A program made the position numbers and the translations under genes. This document shows, one piece after another, positions 1 through 7,132 of a stretch of DNA of 14,136 nt; the first letter of the stretch is position 1; every line of letters begins with the position of its first letter. The notes under the pieces are model-generated. The model worked only from the letters and a program-made list of their open reading frames with translations, was not told where the DNA came from and made no database searches. This stretch comes from Candidatus Aminicenantota bacterium (GTDB lineage: Bacteria > Acidobacteriota > Aminicenantia > Aminicenantales > Aminicenantaceae). The stretch spans positions 1 through 14,136 of the forward strand of contig JAUWJP010000016.1 of the NCBI GenBank assembly GCA_030607635.1. The letters are read 5' to 3'.

Positions 1-1
1 A

Positions 2-184
2 GATATGCAAAGGACTAAAATATTCAAGAAGATAGAATCAGAGGGAGAGATTATATTAATTAGAGAGAAGCGAAGAGATGAGAAAGACGTGAGAGATCTT
101 GATAAAGACCGGTCTGAGATTAACTGGGATAAAGTAGCGGAGGTTTACGGGATTAAGGAATTAATAAAAAATATAAAGTTCTGA
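2..184 (+). CDS. C-terminal fragment of an unidentified protein (5' end outside window)
   Basis: The frame is open from the first bases of the window and closes at a TGA at 182-184, giving about 60 codons. The peptide is highly charged, with many Lys, Arg, Asp and Glu, and ends in a pattern of an Asp-rich stretch, INWDKV and YGIKELI. An internal ATG at 5 could in principle start a 59-residue protein, but there is no visible ribosome-binding site, so I read it as the tail of a longer gene. The Asp-rich helix followed by INWD...YGI loosely recalls the C-terminus of some nucleotidyltransferase-fold (AbiEii/DUF6036-like) proteins. That is a weak impression, not an identification. It lies upstream of the rnf promoter on the same strand and has no evident functional link to it. 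Confidence 0.45.
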   Translation, partial: DMQRTKIFKKIESEGEIILIREKRRDEKDVRDLDKDRSEINWDKVAEVYGIKELIKNIKF

Positions 185-210
185 ATTGGAAACTAGCTTA
201 ATGAAATCGA

Positions 211-294
211 ATGCAACAATTTGCATGAACGAGAAAATAGCTTGCTTTCGCTTATTTGCTTAAAGCAATCCTTGTCCATCATAAAACATATGTT
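211..294. promoter_or_regulatory. Three short dyads upstream of the rnf promoter
   Basis: The gap between the partial gene and rnfC contains three small perfect inverted repeats. ATGCAA-CAAT-TTGCAT lies at 211-226, TTGCTT-A-AAGCAA at 256-268, and the palindrome AACATATGTT at 285-294. All are upstream of the candidate -35 element at 316. They could be operator half-sites for a regulator of the rnf operon, or the first could be a weak end-of-transcript hairpin for the upstream gene, although no T-run follows it. Short dyads like these also occur by chance in AT-rich DNA. Confidence 0.3.
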
Positions 295-315
295 GTGAAA
301 CACGCCAAACCACGG

Positions 316-345
316 TTGACAACTCCATGAGATAATGACTAAACT
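316..345 (+). promoter_or_regulatory. Candidate sigma70-type promoter of the rnf operon
   Basis: A perfect TTGACA at 316-321 is followed after 18 bases by TAAACT at 340-345 (4 of 6 matches to TATAAT). TATACT at 347-352 is a better -10 hexamer but lies 25 bases from the TTGACA, so it would need a different -35. Transcription would begin close to 352, leaving a leader of under 30 nt before rnfC. Confidence 0.5.
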
Positions 346-378
346 TTATACTCATTTTTTCAAACTAACTTTAATGCA

Positions 379-1698
379 ATGAAGGTTAAGACCTTTGCCC
401 ACGGAATCCACCCCCCCGAGCTTAAAGATTTCACGGCTGAGAAGGCCATAGAATCCCTCCCCCCTCCAGAAAAAGTCATGATCCCCCTTCTTCAACATTT
501 TGGCAAACCCGCTAAGCCATTAGTCCAAAAGGGAGACCAAGTCCACCTTGGTCAGAAAATTGGTGAACGACAGACGCTCTTCTCGGCCTCTGTTCATTCC
601 AGTGTTTCGGGAAAGGTTATCTCTGTTGATAATTACAATCATCCAGGAGGGAATCCCATCCCTGCTGTATCGATTACCAATGACGGTCAGGACCTTCCAT
701 TTTCTGATAAAGAAGAAACAAAAAATCCCTTTTCCTTTAGTCCCGAAGAAATACGCCAAAAGGTCAAGGAAGCTGGAGTCGTTGGACTGGGAGGGGCAGC
801 TTTTCCCACCGCTGTGAAGCTCTCTCCACCCAAAGACAAGCCTATCGAGACAATCATTATAAACGGCTGCGAATGTGAACCGCTGCTGACTTCTGATTAC
901 AGACTCATGCTGGAGGCGCCCGAGGATATTCTAAAGGGTGCAGAGCTGGCACGCATCGCTACCGGAGCAAAGCGAATCATTGTGGGCATAGAAGACAACA
1001 AAAAGAAAGCCTTTGAAATCTTCCAGGATAAAATTCAAAATTTTGCTGGAGAGGTCGCCCTTCTTAAGACAAAATATCCGCAGGGGGCCGAAAAAAACTT
1101 GATTTATGCTCTTCTTCGCCGGGAAGTACCAACGGGCGGGCTGCCTTTTGATGTGGGAGTTGTCGTCCAGAATGTAGGAACAGCCAAGGCAATCTGGGAG
1201 GCTGTAAGCAAGGGAAAGCCTCTGTATGAAAGAGTCATTTCAGTCTCAGGACAGGGAATCATGGAGCCTAAAAACCTTCTCGTCCGGATCGGAACACCCT
1301 TTAAAAATGTGGTTGAATTCTGTGGAGGATTAAAGGAAGATGCGGATATTCTGGTTATGGGAGGACCGATGATGGGAATCGTCCAGTGGTCTTTAGATGT
1401 ACCGGTTGTCAAGGGAACCTCTGGCATATTGGCCTGGGCAGCTCCTCGTCCTAGCTTGGAATACCCCTGCATCCGCTGTGGTCGCTGCGTAGAAAACTGT
1501 CCTATGACCCTCGTTCCTACTCAACTCGCAAGATATGTCAAGTTCGATGATTTGACTGCCGCTGAAAAATGGGGTGTCCTGGATTGCGTTGAATGTGGCT
1601 GCTGCCAGTATATATGTCCGTCAAAGATTCCCCTTGTTCACTGGATGCGCGTGGGCAAGAATAGAATTATCACTTTGAAACAAAAAAAGAGTGCTTAA
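379..1698 (+). CDS. rnfC: Rnf complex subunit RnfC (ion-translocating ferredoxin:NAD+ oxidoreductase)
   Basis: RnfC is the peripheral NADH-side subunit of the membrane-bound Rnf complex, which couples ferredoxin oxidation to NAD+ reduction and ion export. The 439-residue product starts with the family hallmark GGIHPPE-like segment (GIHPPELK, residues 9-16), followed by a biotinyl-like lobe. A NuoF-like glycine motif GLGGAAFPT lies at residues 136-144, with INGCECEPLL at 161-170. Two ferredoxin-type cluster motifs lie near the C-terminus: C364-x2-C367-x2-C370-x3-C374-P and C403-x2-C406-x2-C409-x3-C413-P. The long Ala-rich tail of proteobacterial RsxC is absent, as in clostridial-type RnfC. The start has no clear Shine-Dalgarno sequence, and a two-codon ORF (ATG CAA TGA, 374-382) overlaps it. 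Its stop overlaps the rnfD start in TAATG. Confidence 0.97.
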   Translation: MKVKTFAHGIHPPELKDFTAEKAIESLPPPEKVMIPLLQHFGKPAKPLVQKGDQVHLGQKIGERQTLFSASVHSSVSGKVISVDNYNHPGGNPIPAVSITNDGQDLPFSDKEETKNPFSFSPEEIRQKVKEAGVVGLGGAAFPTAVKLSPPKDKPIETIIINGCECEPLLTSDYRLMLEAPEDILKGAELARIATGAKRIIVGIEDNKKKAFEIFQDKIQNFAGEVALLKTKYPQGAEKNLIYALLRREVPTGGLPFDVGVVVQNVGTAKAIWEAVSKGKPLYERVISVSGQGIMEPKNLLVRIGTPFKNVVEFCGGLKEDADILVMGGPMMGIVQWSLDVPVVKGTSGILAWAAPRPSLEYPCIRCGRCVENCPMTLVPTQLARYVKFDDLTAAEKWGVLDCVECGCCQYICPSKIPLVHWMRVGKNRIITLKQKKSA

Positions 1699-2672
1699 TG
1701 ACCAATAATACTTTCATCCTTCAATCTTCCCCTCACTTCAAGGATAAAGATTCTGTCCCTAAAATCATGTATGCCGTGATTGCAAGCCTTGCCCCTGTTG
1801 TCGCTGCCTCCCTCTATTTCTTCCGGTTTAAAGCCCTTGCCTTGCTTCTCTCCTGCATTGCTGCTTGCCTGGTAACTGAAGCACTCTTCCTCTGGTTGAG
1901 GAAGAAGCCTCTTCATTCCCTCCGTGATGGGTCGGCTGTTATTACAGGAATACTTCTGGCGATGACTCTTCCTCCTTCTCTCTCTTTAGAATTGGCTATT
2001 ATCGGGGCAGTCGTGGCTACTGCCATAGGAAAGCAGGTTTTCGGAGGCCTGGGCTATAATATTTTTAATCCAGCATTGGTAGGAAGAGCCTTTCTACAAA
2101 CTGCCTTTCCTGTGGCCATGACGACCTGGATTCCTCCTGCGACCTTAAAAATCCAAACCGCAACCTTTGCCACTCCACTGGGAAATTTGAGGTTCCAGGA
2201 TGCGATAGCTGAAGGCACCCTCACTCCTCTTAAGGACCTTTTTATAGGAAATGTCGGCGGCTGCCTGGGAGAAACCTCTGCATTTGTACTTATTCTGGGA
2301 GGCCTTTTCCTGCTCTCCCGTCGTGTGATTGACTGGCGAATTCCTCTAGGCATCCTCCTCTCTCTTACGGCTTTTACAGGGGCCTTCTGGCTCGCCAATC
2401 CAGAAAAATATGCCTCTCCCCTCTTTCATATATTGGCCGGAGGCCTCCTGATCGGGGCTTTCTTTATGGCTACGGATATGGTTACTTCACCTATCACTCC
2501 TCTTGGCACGTGGATTTATGCCCTGGGAATAGGCATTGTTATCGGCTTGATCCGCCTCTTCGGCGGCTTTGCAGAAGGCGTGATGTATTCCATCCTCTTT
2601 ATGAACGCTTTTGTTCCGCTTCTTAACCGCTATACTCGACCCCGGATCCTTGGGGAAAGGAGCAAGGGATGA
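1698..2672 (+). CDS. rnfD: Rnf complex subunit RnfD (flavin-carrying membrane protein)
   Basis: RnfD is an integral membrane subunit related to NqrB that carries FMN bound to a threonine and forms part of the ion-translocating core. The 324-residue protein begins with the typical SPHFKDKDSVPKIMY segment (residues 11-25) and has many hydrophobic helices. It contains NPALVGRAFL (124-133) and GETSA (191-195), both strongly conserved in the family. The expected flavinylation site is T159 in ATFATPL. At position -6, where the usual Dgx(s/t)gAT motif recognised by the flavin transferase ApbE has Asp, this protein has Gln153. It overlaps rnfC by one base (TAATG) and rnfG by four (ATGA), which indicates translational coupling. 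I am sure of the family; the altered flavin motif is the only oddity. Confidence 0.96.
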   Translation: MTNNTFILQSSPHFKDKDSVPKIMYAVIASLAPVVAASLYFFRFKALALLLSCIAACLVTEALFLWLRKKPLHSLRDGSAVITGILLAMTLPPSLSLELAIIGAVVATAIGKQVFGGLGYNIFNPALVGRAFLQTAFPVAMTTWIPPATLKIQTATFATPLGNLRFQDAIAEGTLTPLKDLFIGNVGGCLGETSAFVLILGGLFLLSRRVIDWRIPLGILLSLTAFTGAFWLANPEKYASPLFHILAGGLLIGAFFMATDMVTSPITPLGTWIYALGIGIVIGLIRLFGGFAEGVMYSILFMNAFVPLLNRYTRPRILGERSKG

Positions 2673-3274
2673 AGCTGTCCACTCGAATGGTTGTTGTCCT
2701 TACTTCGATCGGGCTTCTCTCTGGCAGTTTCCTGGCTACTGTTGGCCATTTGACAAAGGAACGTATCGCCTTAAACAAGCAGCGGGAAATAGAAGAAGCT
2801 ATCATCCAAGTCGTTCCCGGAACAGTTAGCAGCCAGAGATTGTACGAAGAACGAGATCTCTCTGTCTATGGTGGAAAGAACGAAGAAGGAAACCTTGTAG
2901 GTTTTGCCATTCATGCTTCAGGAATTGGCTTTCAGGATAAAATCACCCTCATGTTAGGGACAAACACATCGCTTGAAAGGACAAACAGGCTGGCTATCCT
3001 TGACCAGAAGGAAACGCCAGGATTGGGAGCAAAGATCACCGATCGCGACTCTTTCTTAAAGTACTGGGAAAACAGAGACTGCAGCGGAACCATCAGTCTC
3101 CGCAAGCCTGCGGTCAGTGCAGCAGAGAAACTTTTACCTTCGGAAATCAATACCATCACAGGTGCCACGATTTCCTCTGAAGCCGTCCTCAGTATAGTCA
3201 ACAGTTCCCTGGAACAAGTAAGGGAAATAATAAAAGAAGGGAAGCTCAGCAGCGAGGCCCAAGATGTCAACTAA
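2669..3274 (+). CDS. rnfG: Rnf complex subunit RnfG (FMN-binding periplasmic-facing subunit)
   Basis: RnfG is a single-span subunit whose extracytoplasmic FMN-binding domain carries covalent FMN and relays electrons within the complex. The 201-residue product has one N-terminal transmembrane segment (about residues 7-27). It then has the FMN-domain motif ETPGLGAKI (115-123) and the flavinylation motif TGATISS, with T167 as the expected FMN-threonine. The residue six before it is Asn161 rather than the usual Asp, paralleling the change in RnfD. The start overlaps the rnfD stop as ATGA, and the 3' end overlaps rnfE by 11 bases. The length is normal for the family. No ApbE flavin transferase gene is visible in the window, so it must be encoded elsewhere if these sites are modified. 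Confidence 0.95.
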   Translation: MKLSTRMVVVLTSIGLLSGSFLATVGHLTKERIALNKQREIEEAIIQVVPGTVSSQRLYEERDLSVYGGKNEEGNLVGFAIHASGIGFQDKITLMLGTNTSLERTNRLAILDQKETPGLGAKITDRDSFLKYWENRDCSGTISLRKPAVSAAEKLLPSEINTITGATISSEAVLSIVNSSLEQVREIIKEGKLSSEAQDVN

Positions 3275-3875
3275 AGCCGCCGGACAAGAATTCATCAAGG
3301 GCTTATGGGATGAAAATCCTGTTTTTCGCCAGCTCCTCGGCCTTTGCCCGACACTTGCCGTGACAGGCGCTGTAATCAATGGGTTGGCTATGGGATTGGC
3401 AACAACTTTTGTCCTGATATTCAGTTCTCTTGTGGTTTCATCCATAAAAAAACTCATCCCAAGCCAGGTCCGGATTGCCAGCTACATTGTTATCATCGCC
3501 ACTTTTGTAACCGTGGCAGACCGGTTTCTGGCTGCTTTTTTCCCTCCTATTTCTAAAAGCCTGGGGCCCTACATTCCCTTAATCGTCGTTAACTGTATTA
3601 TTCTGGGCCGTCAAGAAGCTTATTCTTCAAAAAACACAGTTGGGCGCTCTCTAATGGATGCGCTTGGCATGAGTGCGGGATTTGTCCTGGCCTTGCTCAT
3701 CCTTAGTGCGATCCGAGAAATTCTGGGAGCGGGGACGTTTTTTGGATATCAAGTCATGGGAGCCTGGTTCGAGCCCTGGATTATAATGATCCTTCCTCCT
3801 GGTGCTTTTATTACTCTGGGCATCCTTCTTGCTCTTGCTTTGCAGATTGAACGCAGAACAAAATCGAGGAAATAA
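3264..3875 (+). CDS. rnfE: Rnf complex subunit RnfE (membrane core subunit)
   Basis: RnfE is a polytopic inner-membrane subunit homologous to NqrD. It pairs with RnfA in an inverted arrangement to form the ion channel and hold an intramembrane iron-sulfur centre. The 203-residue protein shows family signatures: NPVFRQLLGLCPTLAVT (residues 18-34), MGLATT (43-48), and IPLIVVNCIILGRQEAY (104-120) followed by SSKN. C28 and C111 are the conserved cysteines expected to contribute cluster ligands. A GAGG ribosome-binding site at 3254-3257 sits six bases before the ATG, inside the end of rnfG. The rnfA gene follows two bases after the stop. This is a conventional member. Confidence 0.96.
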   Translation: MSTKAAGQEFIKGLWDENPVFRQLLGLCPTLAVTGAVINGLAMGLATTFVLIFSSLVVSSIKKLIPSQVRIASYIVIIATFVTVADRFLAAFFPPISKSLGPYIPLIVVNCIILGRQEAYSSKNTVGRSLMDALGMSAGFVLALLILSAIREILGAGTFFGYQVMGAWFEPWIIMILPPGAFITLGILLALALQIERRTKSRK

Positions 3876-3877
3876 GA

Positions 3878-4453
3878 ATGGAACTTGTTGCTATTTTTAT
3901 CTCTGCCATCTTGATAAATAATTTCGTTCTCTATTACTTCCTGGGGATATGTCCTTTCCTGGGAGTCTCTAAAAAAATCGACTCCGCTTTCTCGATGGGC
4001 CTGGCCGTAACCTTTGTTATGACTATCACCGCTGTTGTCTCCTGGGTTATCAACCACTGGATTCTTATCCCGCATGAGCTTGATTATCTCAAGATCGTAT
4101 CCTTCATTCTTGTTATCGCTTCCTTGGTCCAGCTTGTAGAAATGTTCATCCGTAAGATAAGCCCTCCTCTTTACCAGGCGCTGGGCATTTATCTCCCTCT
4201 GATCACAACGAACTGTGCTATCATGGGCCTGGCGCTTCTTGCGGCCTTGAGAGATTATGGTTTTGCGGAAACTGTCATATTCGGGTTCGGCTCAGGCTTA
4301 GGGTTCACTCTGGCCATTATCATCATGGCAGCAATTAGAGAACAGCTTGATCTGGCGGATGTTCCAGCGCCTTTGAAAGGACCGGCAATTGCTCTTATTG
4401 TCGCTGGGATTATGGCTCTTGCCTTCATGGGCTTTGTGGGGATGATAAAATAA
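3878..4453 (+). CDS. rnfA: Rnf complex subunit RnfA (membrane core subunit)
   Basis: RnfA is the NqrE-like polytopic membrane subunit that forms the translocation core with RnfE. The 191-residue product starts with a hydrophobic helix containing ILINNFVLYYFLGICPFLGV (residues 11-30) and continues with SKKIDSAFSMGLAVTFVM. It has YLPLITTNCAIMG (105-117) near the middle. C25 and C113 are the conserved cysteines matching C28 and C111 of RnfE. A GAGGA ribosome-binding site (3866-3870) lies seven bases before the start, overlapping the end of rnfE. The stop overlaps the rnfB start by one base in TAATG. Size and motifs are standard. Confidence 0.97.
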   Translation: MELVAIFISAILINNFVLYYFLGICPFLGVSKKIDSAFSMGLAVTFVMTITAVVSWVINHWILIPHELDYLKIVSFILVIASLVQLVEMFIRKISPPLYQALGIYLPLITTNCAIMGLALLAALRDYGFAETVIFGFGSGLGFTLAIIIMAAIREQLDLADVPAPLKGPAIALIVAGIMALAFMGFVGMIK

Positions 4454-5259
4454 TGGAAGTTTTATTGTCTATCATCACTATGGGGGTCATGGGTTTCCTC
4501 TTTTCCCTCGGACTTGTTATTGCCTACAGAAAACTAAGAGTTTACGAGGATCCGAAGATAGAGCAAGTTGCTAAGATCTTGCCCCAAGCCAATTGTGGAG
4601 CCTGCGGATACGCAGGATGTAGAGCTTTTGCTGAGGCTGTAGTTAAAGGCGAAACCACTCCCAGCAGCTGTCCGGTTAGTGACGCTGAAGGGGTAAAACA
4701 GATTGCTGAGATATTAGGAGTCTCGGCTGCGGACGTTGTGAAAAAAGTGGCTCGTCTCCACTGCCGGGGAACTCATGAGGCGGCTAAAAATAGCGGGACA
4801 TACATCGGAATTTCAACCTGCGATGCTGCTCACCTAATCGGAGGAAATAAACAGTGTTCTTATGGATGTTTACACTTTGGAGATTGTGCTCGAGCCTGCC
4901 TTTTTGACGCAATCTATATGAACGAAGAAGGGCTTCCTGCAGTAATAGAAGATAAATGCACCGCTTGCGGGAAATGTGTCGAGGCCTGTCCGAGAAACCT
5001 CTTTGAACTCCATCCTGTTTCTCAAGGAATTATCGTCTTCTGCCGTTCCAAGGACAGAGGACCCGTTTCAAGAAAAGTCTGTAAAAATGCTTGTATTGCC
5101 TGTGGAATATGTTCCCGGGCCTGTCCGGAAGCCATCGTCATCGAAAACAATCTGGCAAAAATAACCAATTATAAAAAAATAGATCCGGAAAAAATTCCTG
5201 AAATTGAAAAATGTCCCACAGGCGCCATCGGCCGCTTGAAGAAGGAAGATGAGAGATAA
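4453..5259 (+). CDS. rnfB: Rnf complex subunit RnfB (multi-cluster ferredoxin-accepting subunit)
   Basis: RnfB is the entry point for electrons from reduced ferredoxin. The 268-residue protein has one N-terminal transmembrane helix (about residues 3-25). A 4Fe-4S domain follows with C48, C51, C56 and C73 (CGACGYAGC). Next come further conserved cysteines C104, C123 and C135, typical of long clostridial-type RnfB, and then GCLHFGDCARAC (C139, C145, C149). The first ferredoxin motif is C169-x2-C172-x2-C175-x3-C179-P and the second is C214-x2-C217-x2-C220-x3-C224-P, with C254 in CPTGAI near the end. I count 21 cysteines, enough for several clusters. It is longer than the roughly 190-residue proteobacterial RsxB. 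The 3' end overlaps the next gene by 11 bases, placing that gene in the operon. Confidence 0.97.
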   Translation: MEVLLSIITMGVMGFLFSLGLVIAYRKLRVYEDPKIEQVAKILPQANCGACGYAGCRAFAEAVVKGETTPSSCPVSDAEGVKQIAEILGVSAADVVKKVARLHCRGTHEAAKNSGTYIGISTCDAAHLIGGNKQCSYGCLHFGDCARACLFDAIYMNEEGLPAVIEDKCTACGKCVEACPRNLFELHPVSQGIIVFCRSKDRGPVSRKVCKNACIACGICSRACPEAIVIENNLAKITNYKKIDPEKIPEIEKCPTGAIGRLKKEDER

Positions 5260-5686
5260 GGGAATAGTTGTCACTACAGAAGAGGATATGGCCCAGGTAG
5301 AAGTACAGTGTTTCATCGAGTCCTGCCAGAATTGTGCAGCTCAAAGCTTGTGCATCGGACAAAACAAATCAAAAGGTCTCCTTACATCCAGGAATCCCTT
5401 GCGGGCATATCCTGGCGATGAAGTTGAGATTGAAATCCCGGATACAAAATACAGCAGAGCCTTGATCTTGCTCTTTGGATCGCTTCTCGTTGCTTCTCTG
5501 TTGGGAATAGCATTAGGATCATTGCTCTCTCCTCTCTTGCCTTTCACCTCCTCGGTGTCCAGCCTTCTTGGCTTTCTTTTTGCTCTTATTATAGCTGGTA
5601 TTGTCCTCTTTCGTTATTTCCGGGCAAAAAACAAAGCATCTCTCTCTCCCGTGATCATAAATATAGTGAAAAAACGAGAGGGCTAG
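5249..5686 (+). CDS. rseC: RseC/MucC-family membrane protein (SoxR-reducing/Rnf accessory)
   Basis: This 145-residue protein matches the layout of the RseC/MucC family. A short N-terminal domain begins MRDKGIVV and carries a cysteine cluster C21-x4-C26-x2-C29-x5-C35, probably a metal or iron-sulfur site. An LRAYPGDEVEIEI segment (residues 51-63) follows, then two transmembrane helices (about 70-94 and 102-123) and a basic tail. RseC proteins are known with the Rsx/Rnf system in SoxR reduction and near sigma-E regulators. Here there is no sigma-E or Rse gene nearby, and the overlap with rnfB indicates a role tied to Rnf. Possible roles are assembly, redox maintenance or regulation of the complex; which one cannot be told from sequence. 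Confidence 0.85.
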   Translation: MRDKGIVVTTEEDMAQVEVQCFIESCQNCAAQSLCIGQNKSKGLLTSRNPLRAYPGDEVEIEIPDTKYSRALILLFGSLLVASLLGIALGSLLSPLLPFTSSVSSLLGFLFALIIAGIVLFRYFRAKNKASLSPVIINIVKKREG

Positions 5687-5691
5687 GGATA

Positions 5692-5725
5692 GGCGCAGTT
5701 TTTTTAGAATAATATTCTACGCGCC
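5692..5725. terminator. Possible hairpin in the convergent rseC/dnaN gap
   Basis: GGCGC (5692-5696) can pair with GCGCC (5721-5725). Inside this is a perfect dyad TAGAAT-AAT-ATTCTA (5705-5719), with an eight-base bulge containing a T-run on one side. It starts six bases after the rseC stop and sits between convergent operons, so it could help end transcription. It is not a textbook terminator, because the T-run is inside the stem rather than after it. The rest of the gap (5726-5917) holds no gene that I can see. Confidence 0.3.
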
Positions 5726-5917
5726 CCGCATCTCCCTAGGGGGAAAACGGACTACCTGTGCTCCTTATCATTTTCTTCCAGAACTCAAGGGTCCTCAATA
5801 AAAAGGATCTCGTTATATAGATTCAGGAATTGGTTATAAACGCCCCCTTTTTTTATCAAGCCGGTGATTTGGAGATGAAAAAAATGCCTTTAGGGATTTT
5901 CCTCCCAGTACGCCCGT

Positions 5918-7018
5918 TTATAATTTCATGGGCATGAGTACATATACATACTCTATGTCCTCTTCAACTTCAGGTTTCATAAGAACGGAACTGTTTGTGT
6001 CTTTAAATTCGAAACGAACTGTTTCTGCACTGACTGTAGCCAGGAAATCAAGGAGATACTGAGAGTTAAATCCGATTTCTAAATCTTCTCCCGTATAATC
6101 AACATCGACTTTATCCCGAGCTTCTCCTATCTCTGGATTGGATGAGAAAAGTTTTATCTTGTTTTTTTCTAAATAAAATTTTATTCCTTTGGACCTTTCT
6201 GTCGAAAAAAGAGAAACTCTCCTCACCGCGTCTGTTATTTCTTCTTTTGAAACCGTGAAAGTGTTAGGGTTGTCTTTAGGGATAACAGCTTCATAATTTG
6301 GAAATTTTCCCTCGATAATCCTTGAAATCAACGTCCTGTTCTTCACCTTAAAAAAAAGGTTGCTTTCATCTAGGTCAAATTCTATCGAATCATCCTCAAA
6401 TTTTCTCAACTCACTCAATGTCTTTTTGGCCACGATTGCCCTTATTTCATTTGATATCTTCATTTTTTCTATGGCATTTGAAGTATATGCCAGTCGATGT
6501 CCATCTGTACTCACCAGTTCCATCGAATTATCCTTGAGTATCAAGAGGGCACCACTCAAATAGTATCTTTGTTCTTGAGTTATGGCATAGTAGACCCTGT
6601 CTATCATGTCTTGAAATTTATCCAGTGGAAGAACGATATTTTTTTCAAACTTGGGTTCCGGAACCTGAGGATAATCTTCTTTGGGCAAGCAAAGAACTTT
6701 AAACTCGCTTGCTCCGGATGTTATCTCCATAGTAAGATTTTTACTCTCTTTGAAGGTAACTGTCTCACCATCAGGAAGAGATTTTACGATTTCAAAAACC
6801 TTCCTTCCTGATATTGTTATAGAGCCTTCCTCCTCAACGGTAGCTGGAAAATGAGTTTTCAAGCCAACCTCAAGGTCAGTGCCCTTAAGCTCCACTTCAC
6901 TGCCTGAAGCACTAACCAGAATATTGGCAAGAATCGGCATTGTGTTTCTCTTTTCAACAATTCCATGAAGGAGTTGAAGTTCAGTAAAAATATCCTTTTT
7001 TTGAATAGAAAATTTCAT
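5918..7018 (-). CDS. dnaN: DNA polymerase III subunit beta (sliding clamp)
   Basis: DnaN is the ring-shaped clamp that tethers DNA polymerase III to DNA. The 366-residue length is standard for three repeated clamp domains. Recognisable family segments are the N-terminal MKFSIQKKDI, KRNTMPILANILVSA (residues 23-37), the LKGTDLEVGL strand, LVSTDGHRLAY in the middle, and the C-terminal YVLMPMKL, which is nearly the canonical YVLMPMRL. A ribosome-binding site AAAGGTGG lies 4 to 7 bases before the ATG on the - strand. The gene follows dnaA on the same strand, in the usual order, separated by a 114-base AT-rich gap. Downstream it is not followed by recF or gyrB but faces the rnf operon. I see no anomaly in the protein. 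Confidence 0.98.
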   Translation of the reverse strand: MKFSIQKKDIFTELQLLHGIVEKRNTMPILANILVSASGSEVELKGTDLEVGLKTHFPATVEEEGSITISGRKVFEIVKSLPDGETVTFKESKNLTMEITSGASEFKVLCLPKEDYPQVPEPKFEKNIVLPLDKFQDMIDRVYYAITQEQRYYLSGALLILKDNSMELVSTDGHRLAYTSNAIEKMKISNEIRAIVAKKTLSELRKFEDDSIEFDLDESNLFFKVKNRTLISRIIEGKFPNYEAVIPKDNPNTFTVSKEEITDAVRRVSLFSTERSKGIKFYLEKNKIKLFSSNPEIGEARDKVDVDYTGEDLEIGFNSQYLLDFLATVSAETVRFEFKDTNSSVLMKPEVEEDIEYVYVLMPMKL

Positions 7019-7033
7019 TTTTCCACCTTTTCC

Positions 7034-7091
7034 TAAAATATAATAATATTAATTTAATATATTTTTAAAATAAGTAATAAAGTAAATAAAA
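7034..7091. other. Extremely AT-rich segment between dnaA and dnaN (candidate DNA-unwinding element)
   Basis: Only two of these 58 bases are G or C (G7074 and G7082), by direct reading. Read in the dnaA-to-dnaN direction it runs TATTTACTTTATTACTTATT and then an AT-only tract rich in ATATTAAATTAATATT. The spaced TAA/AAG triplets on the + strand resemble the DnaA-trio pattern of some bacterial origins. No DnaA box is recognisable in the gap itself, so an unwinding role is inferred only from composition and position. The segment must also contain any dnaN promoter; several TATTAT/TATATT hexamers are possible -10 elements, but none can be chosen. Confidence 0.4.
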
Positions 7092-7132
7092 GCAAATGAA
7101 AAGTGAAAATACTTTATAAAGCACTGATTCTT

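Noticed and set aside
2054..2398. Antisense open frames within the rnf genes (also 1104-1472 and 3134-3457)
   Set aside because: They are low-complexity shadows of conserved coding frames on the other strand, with no family resemblance.
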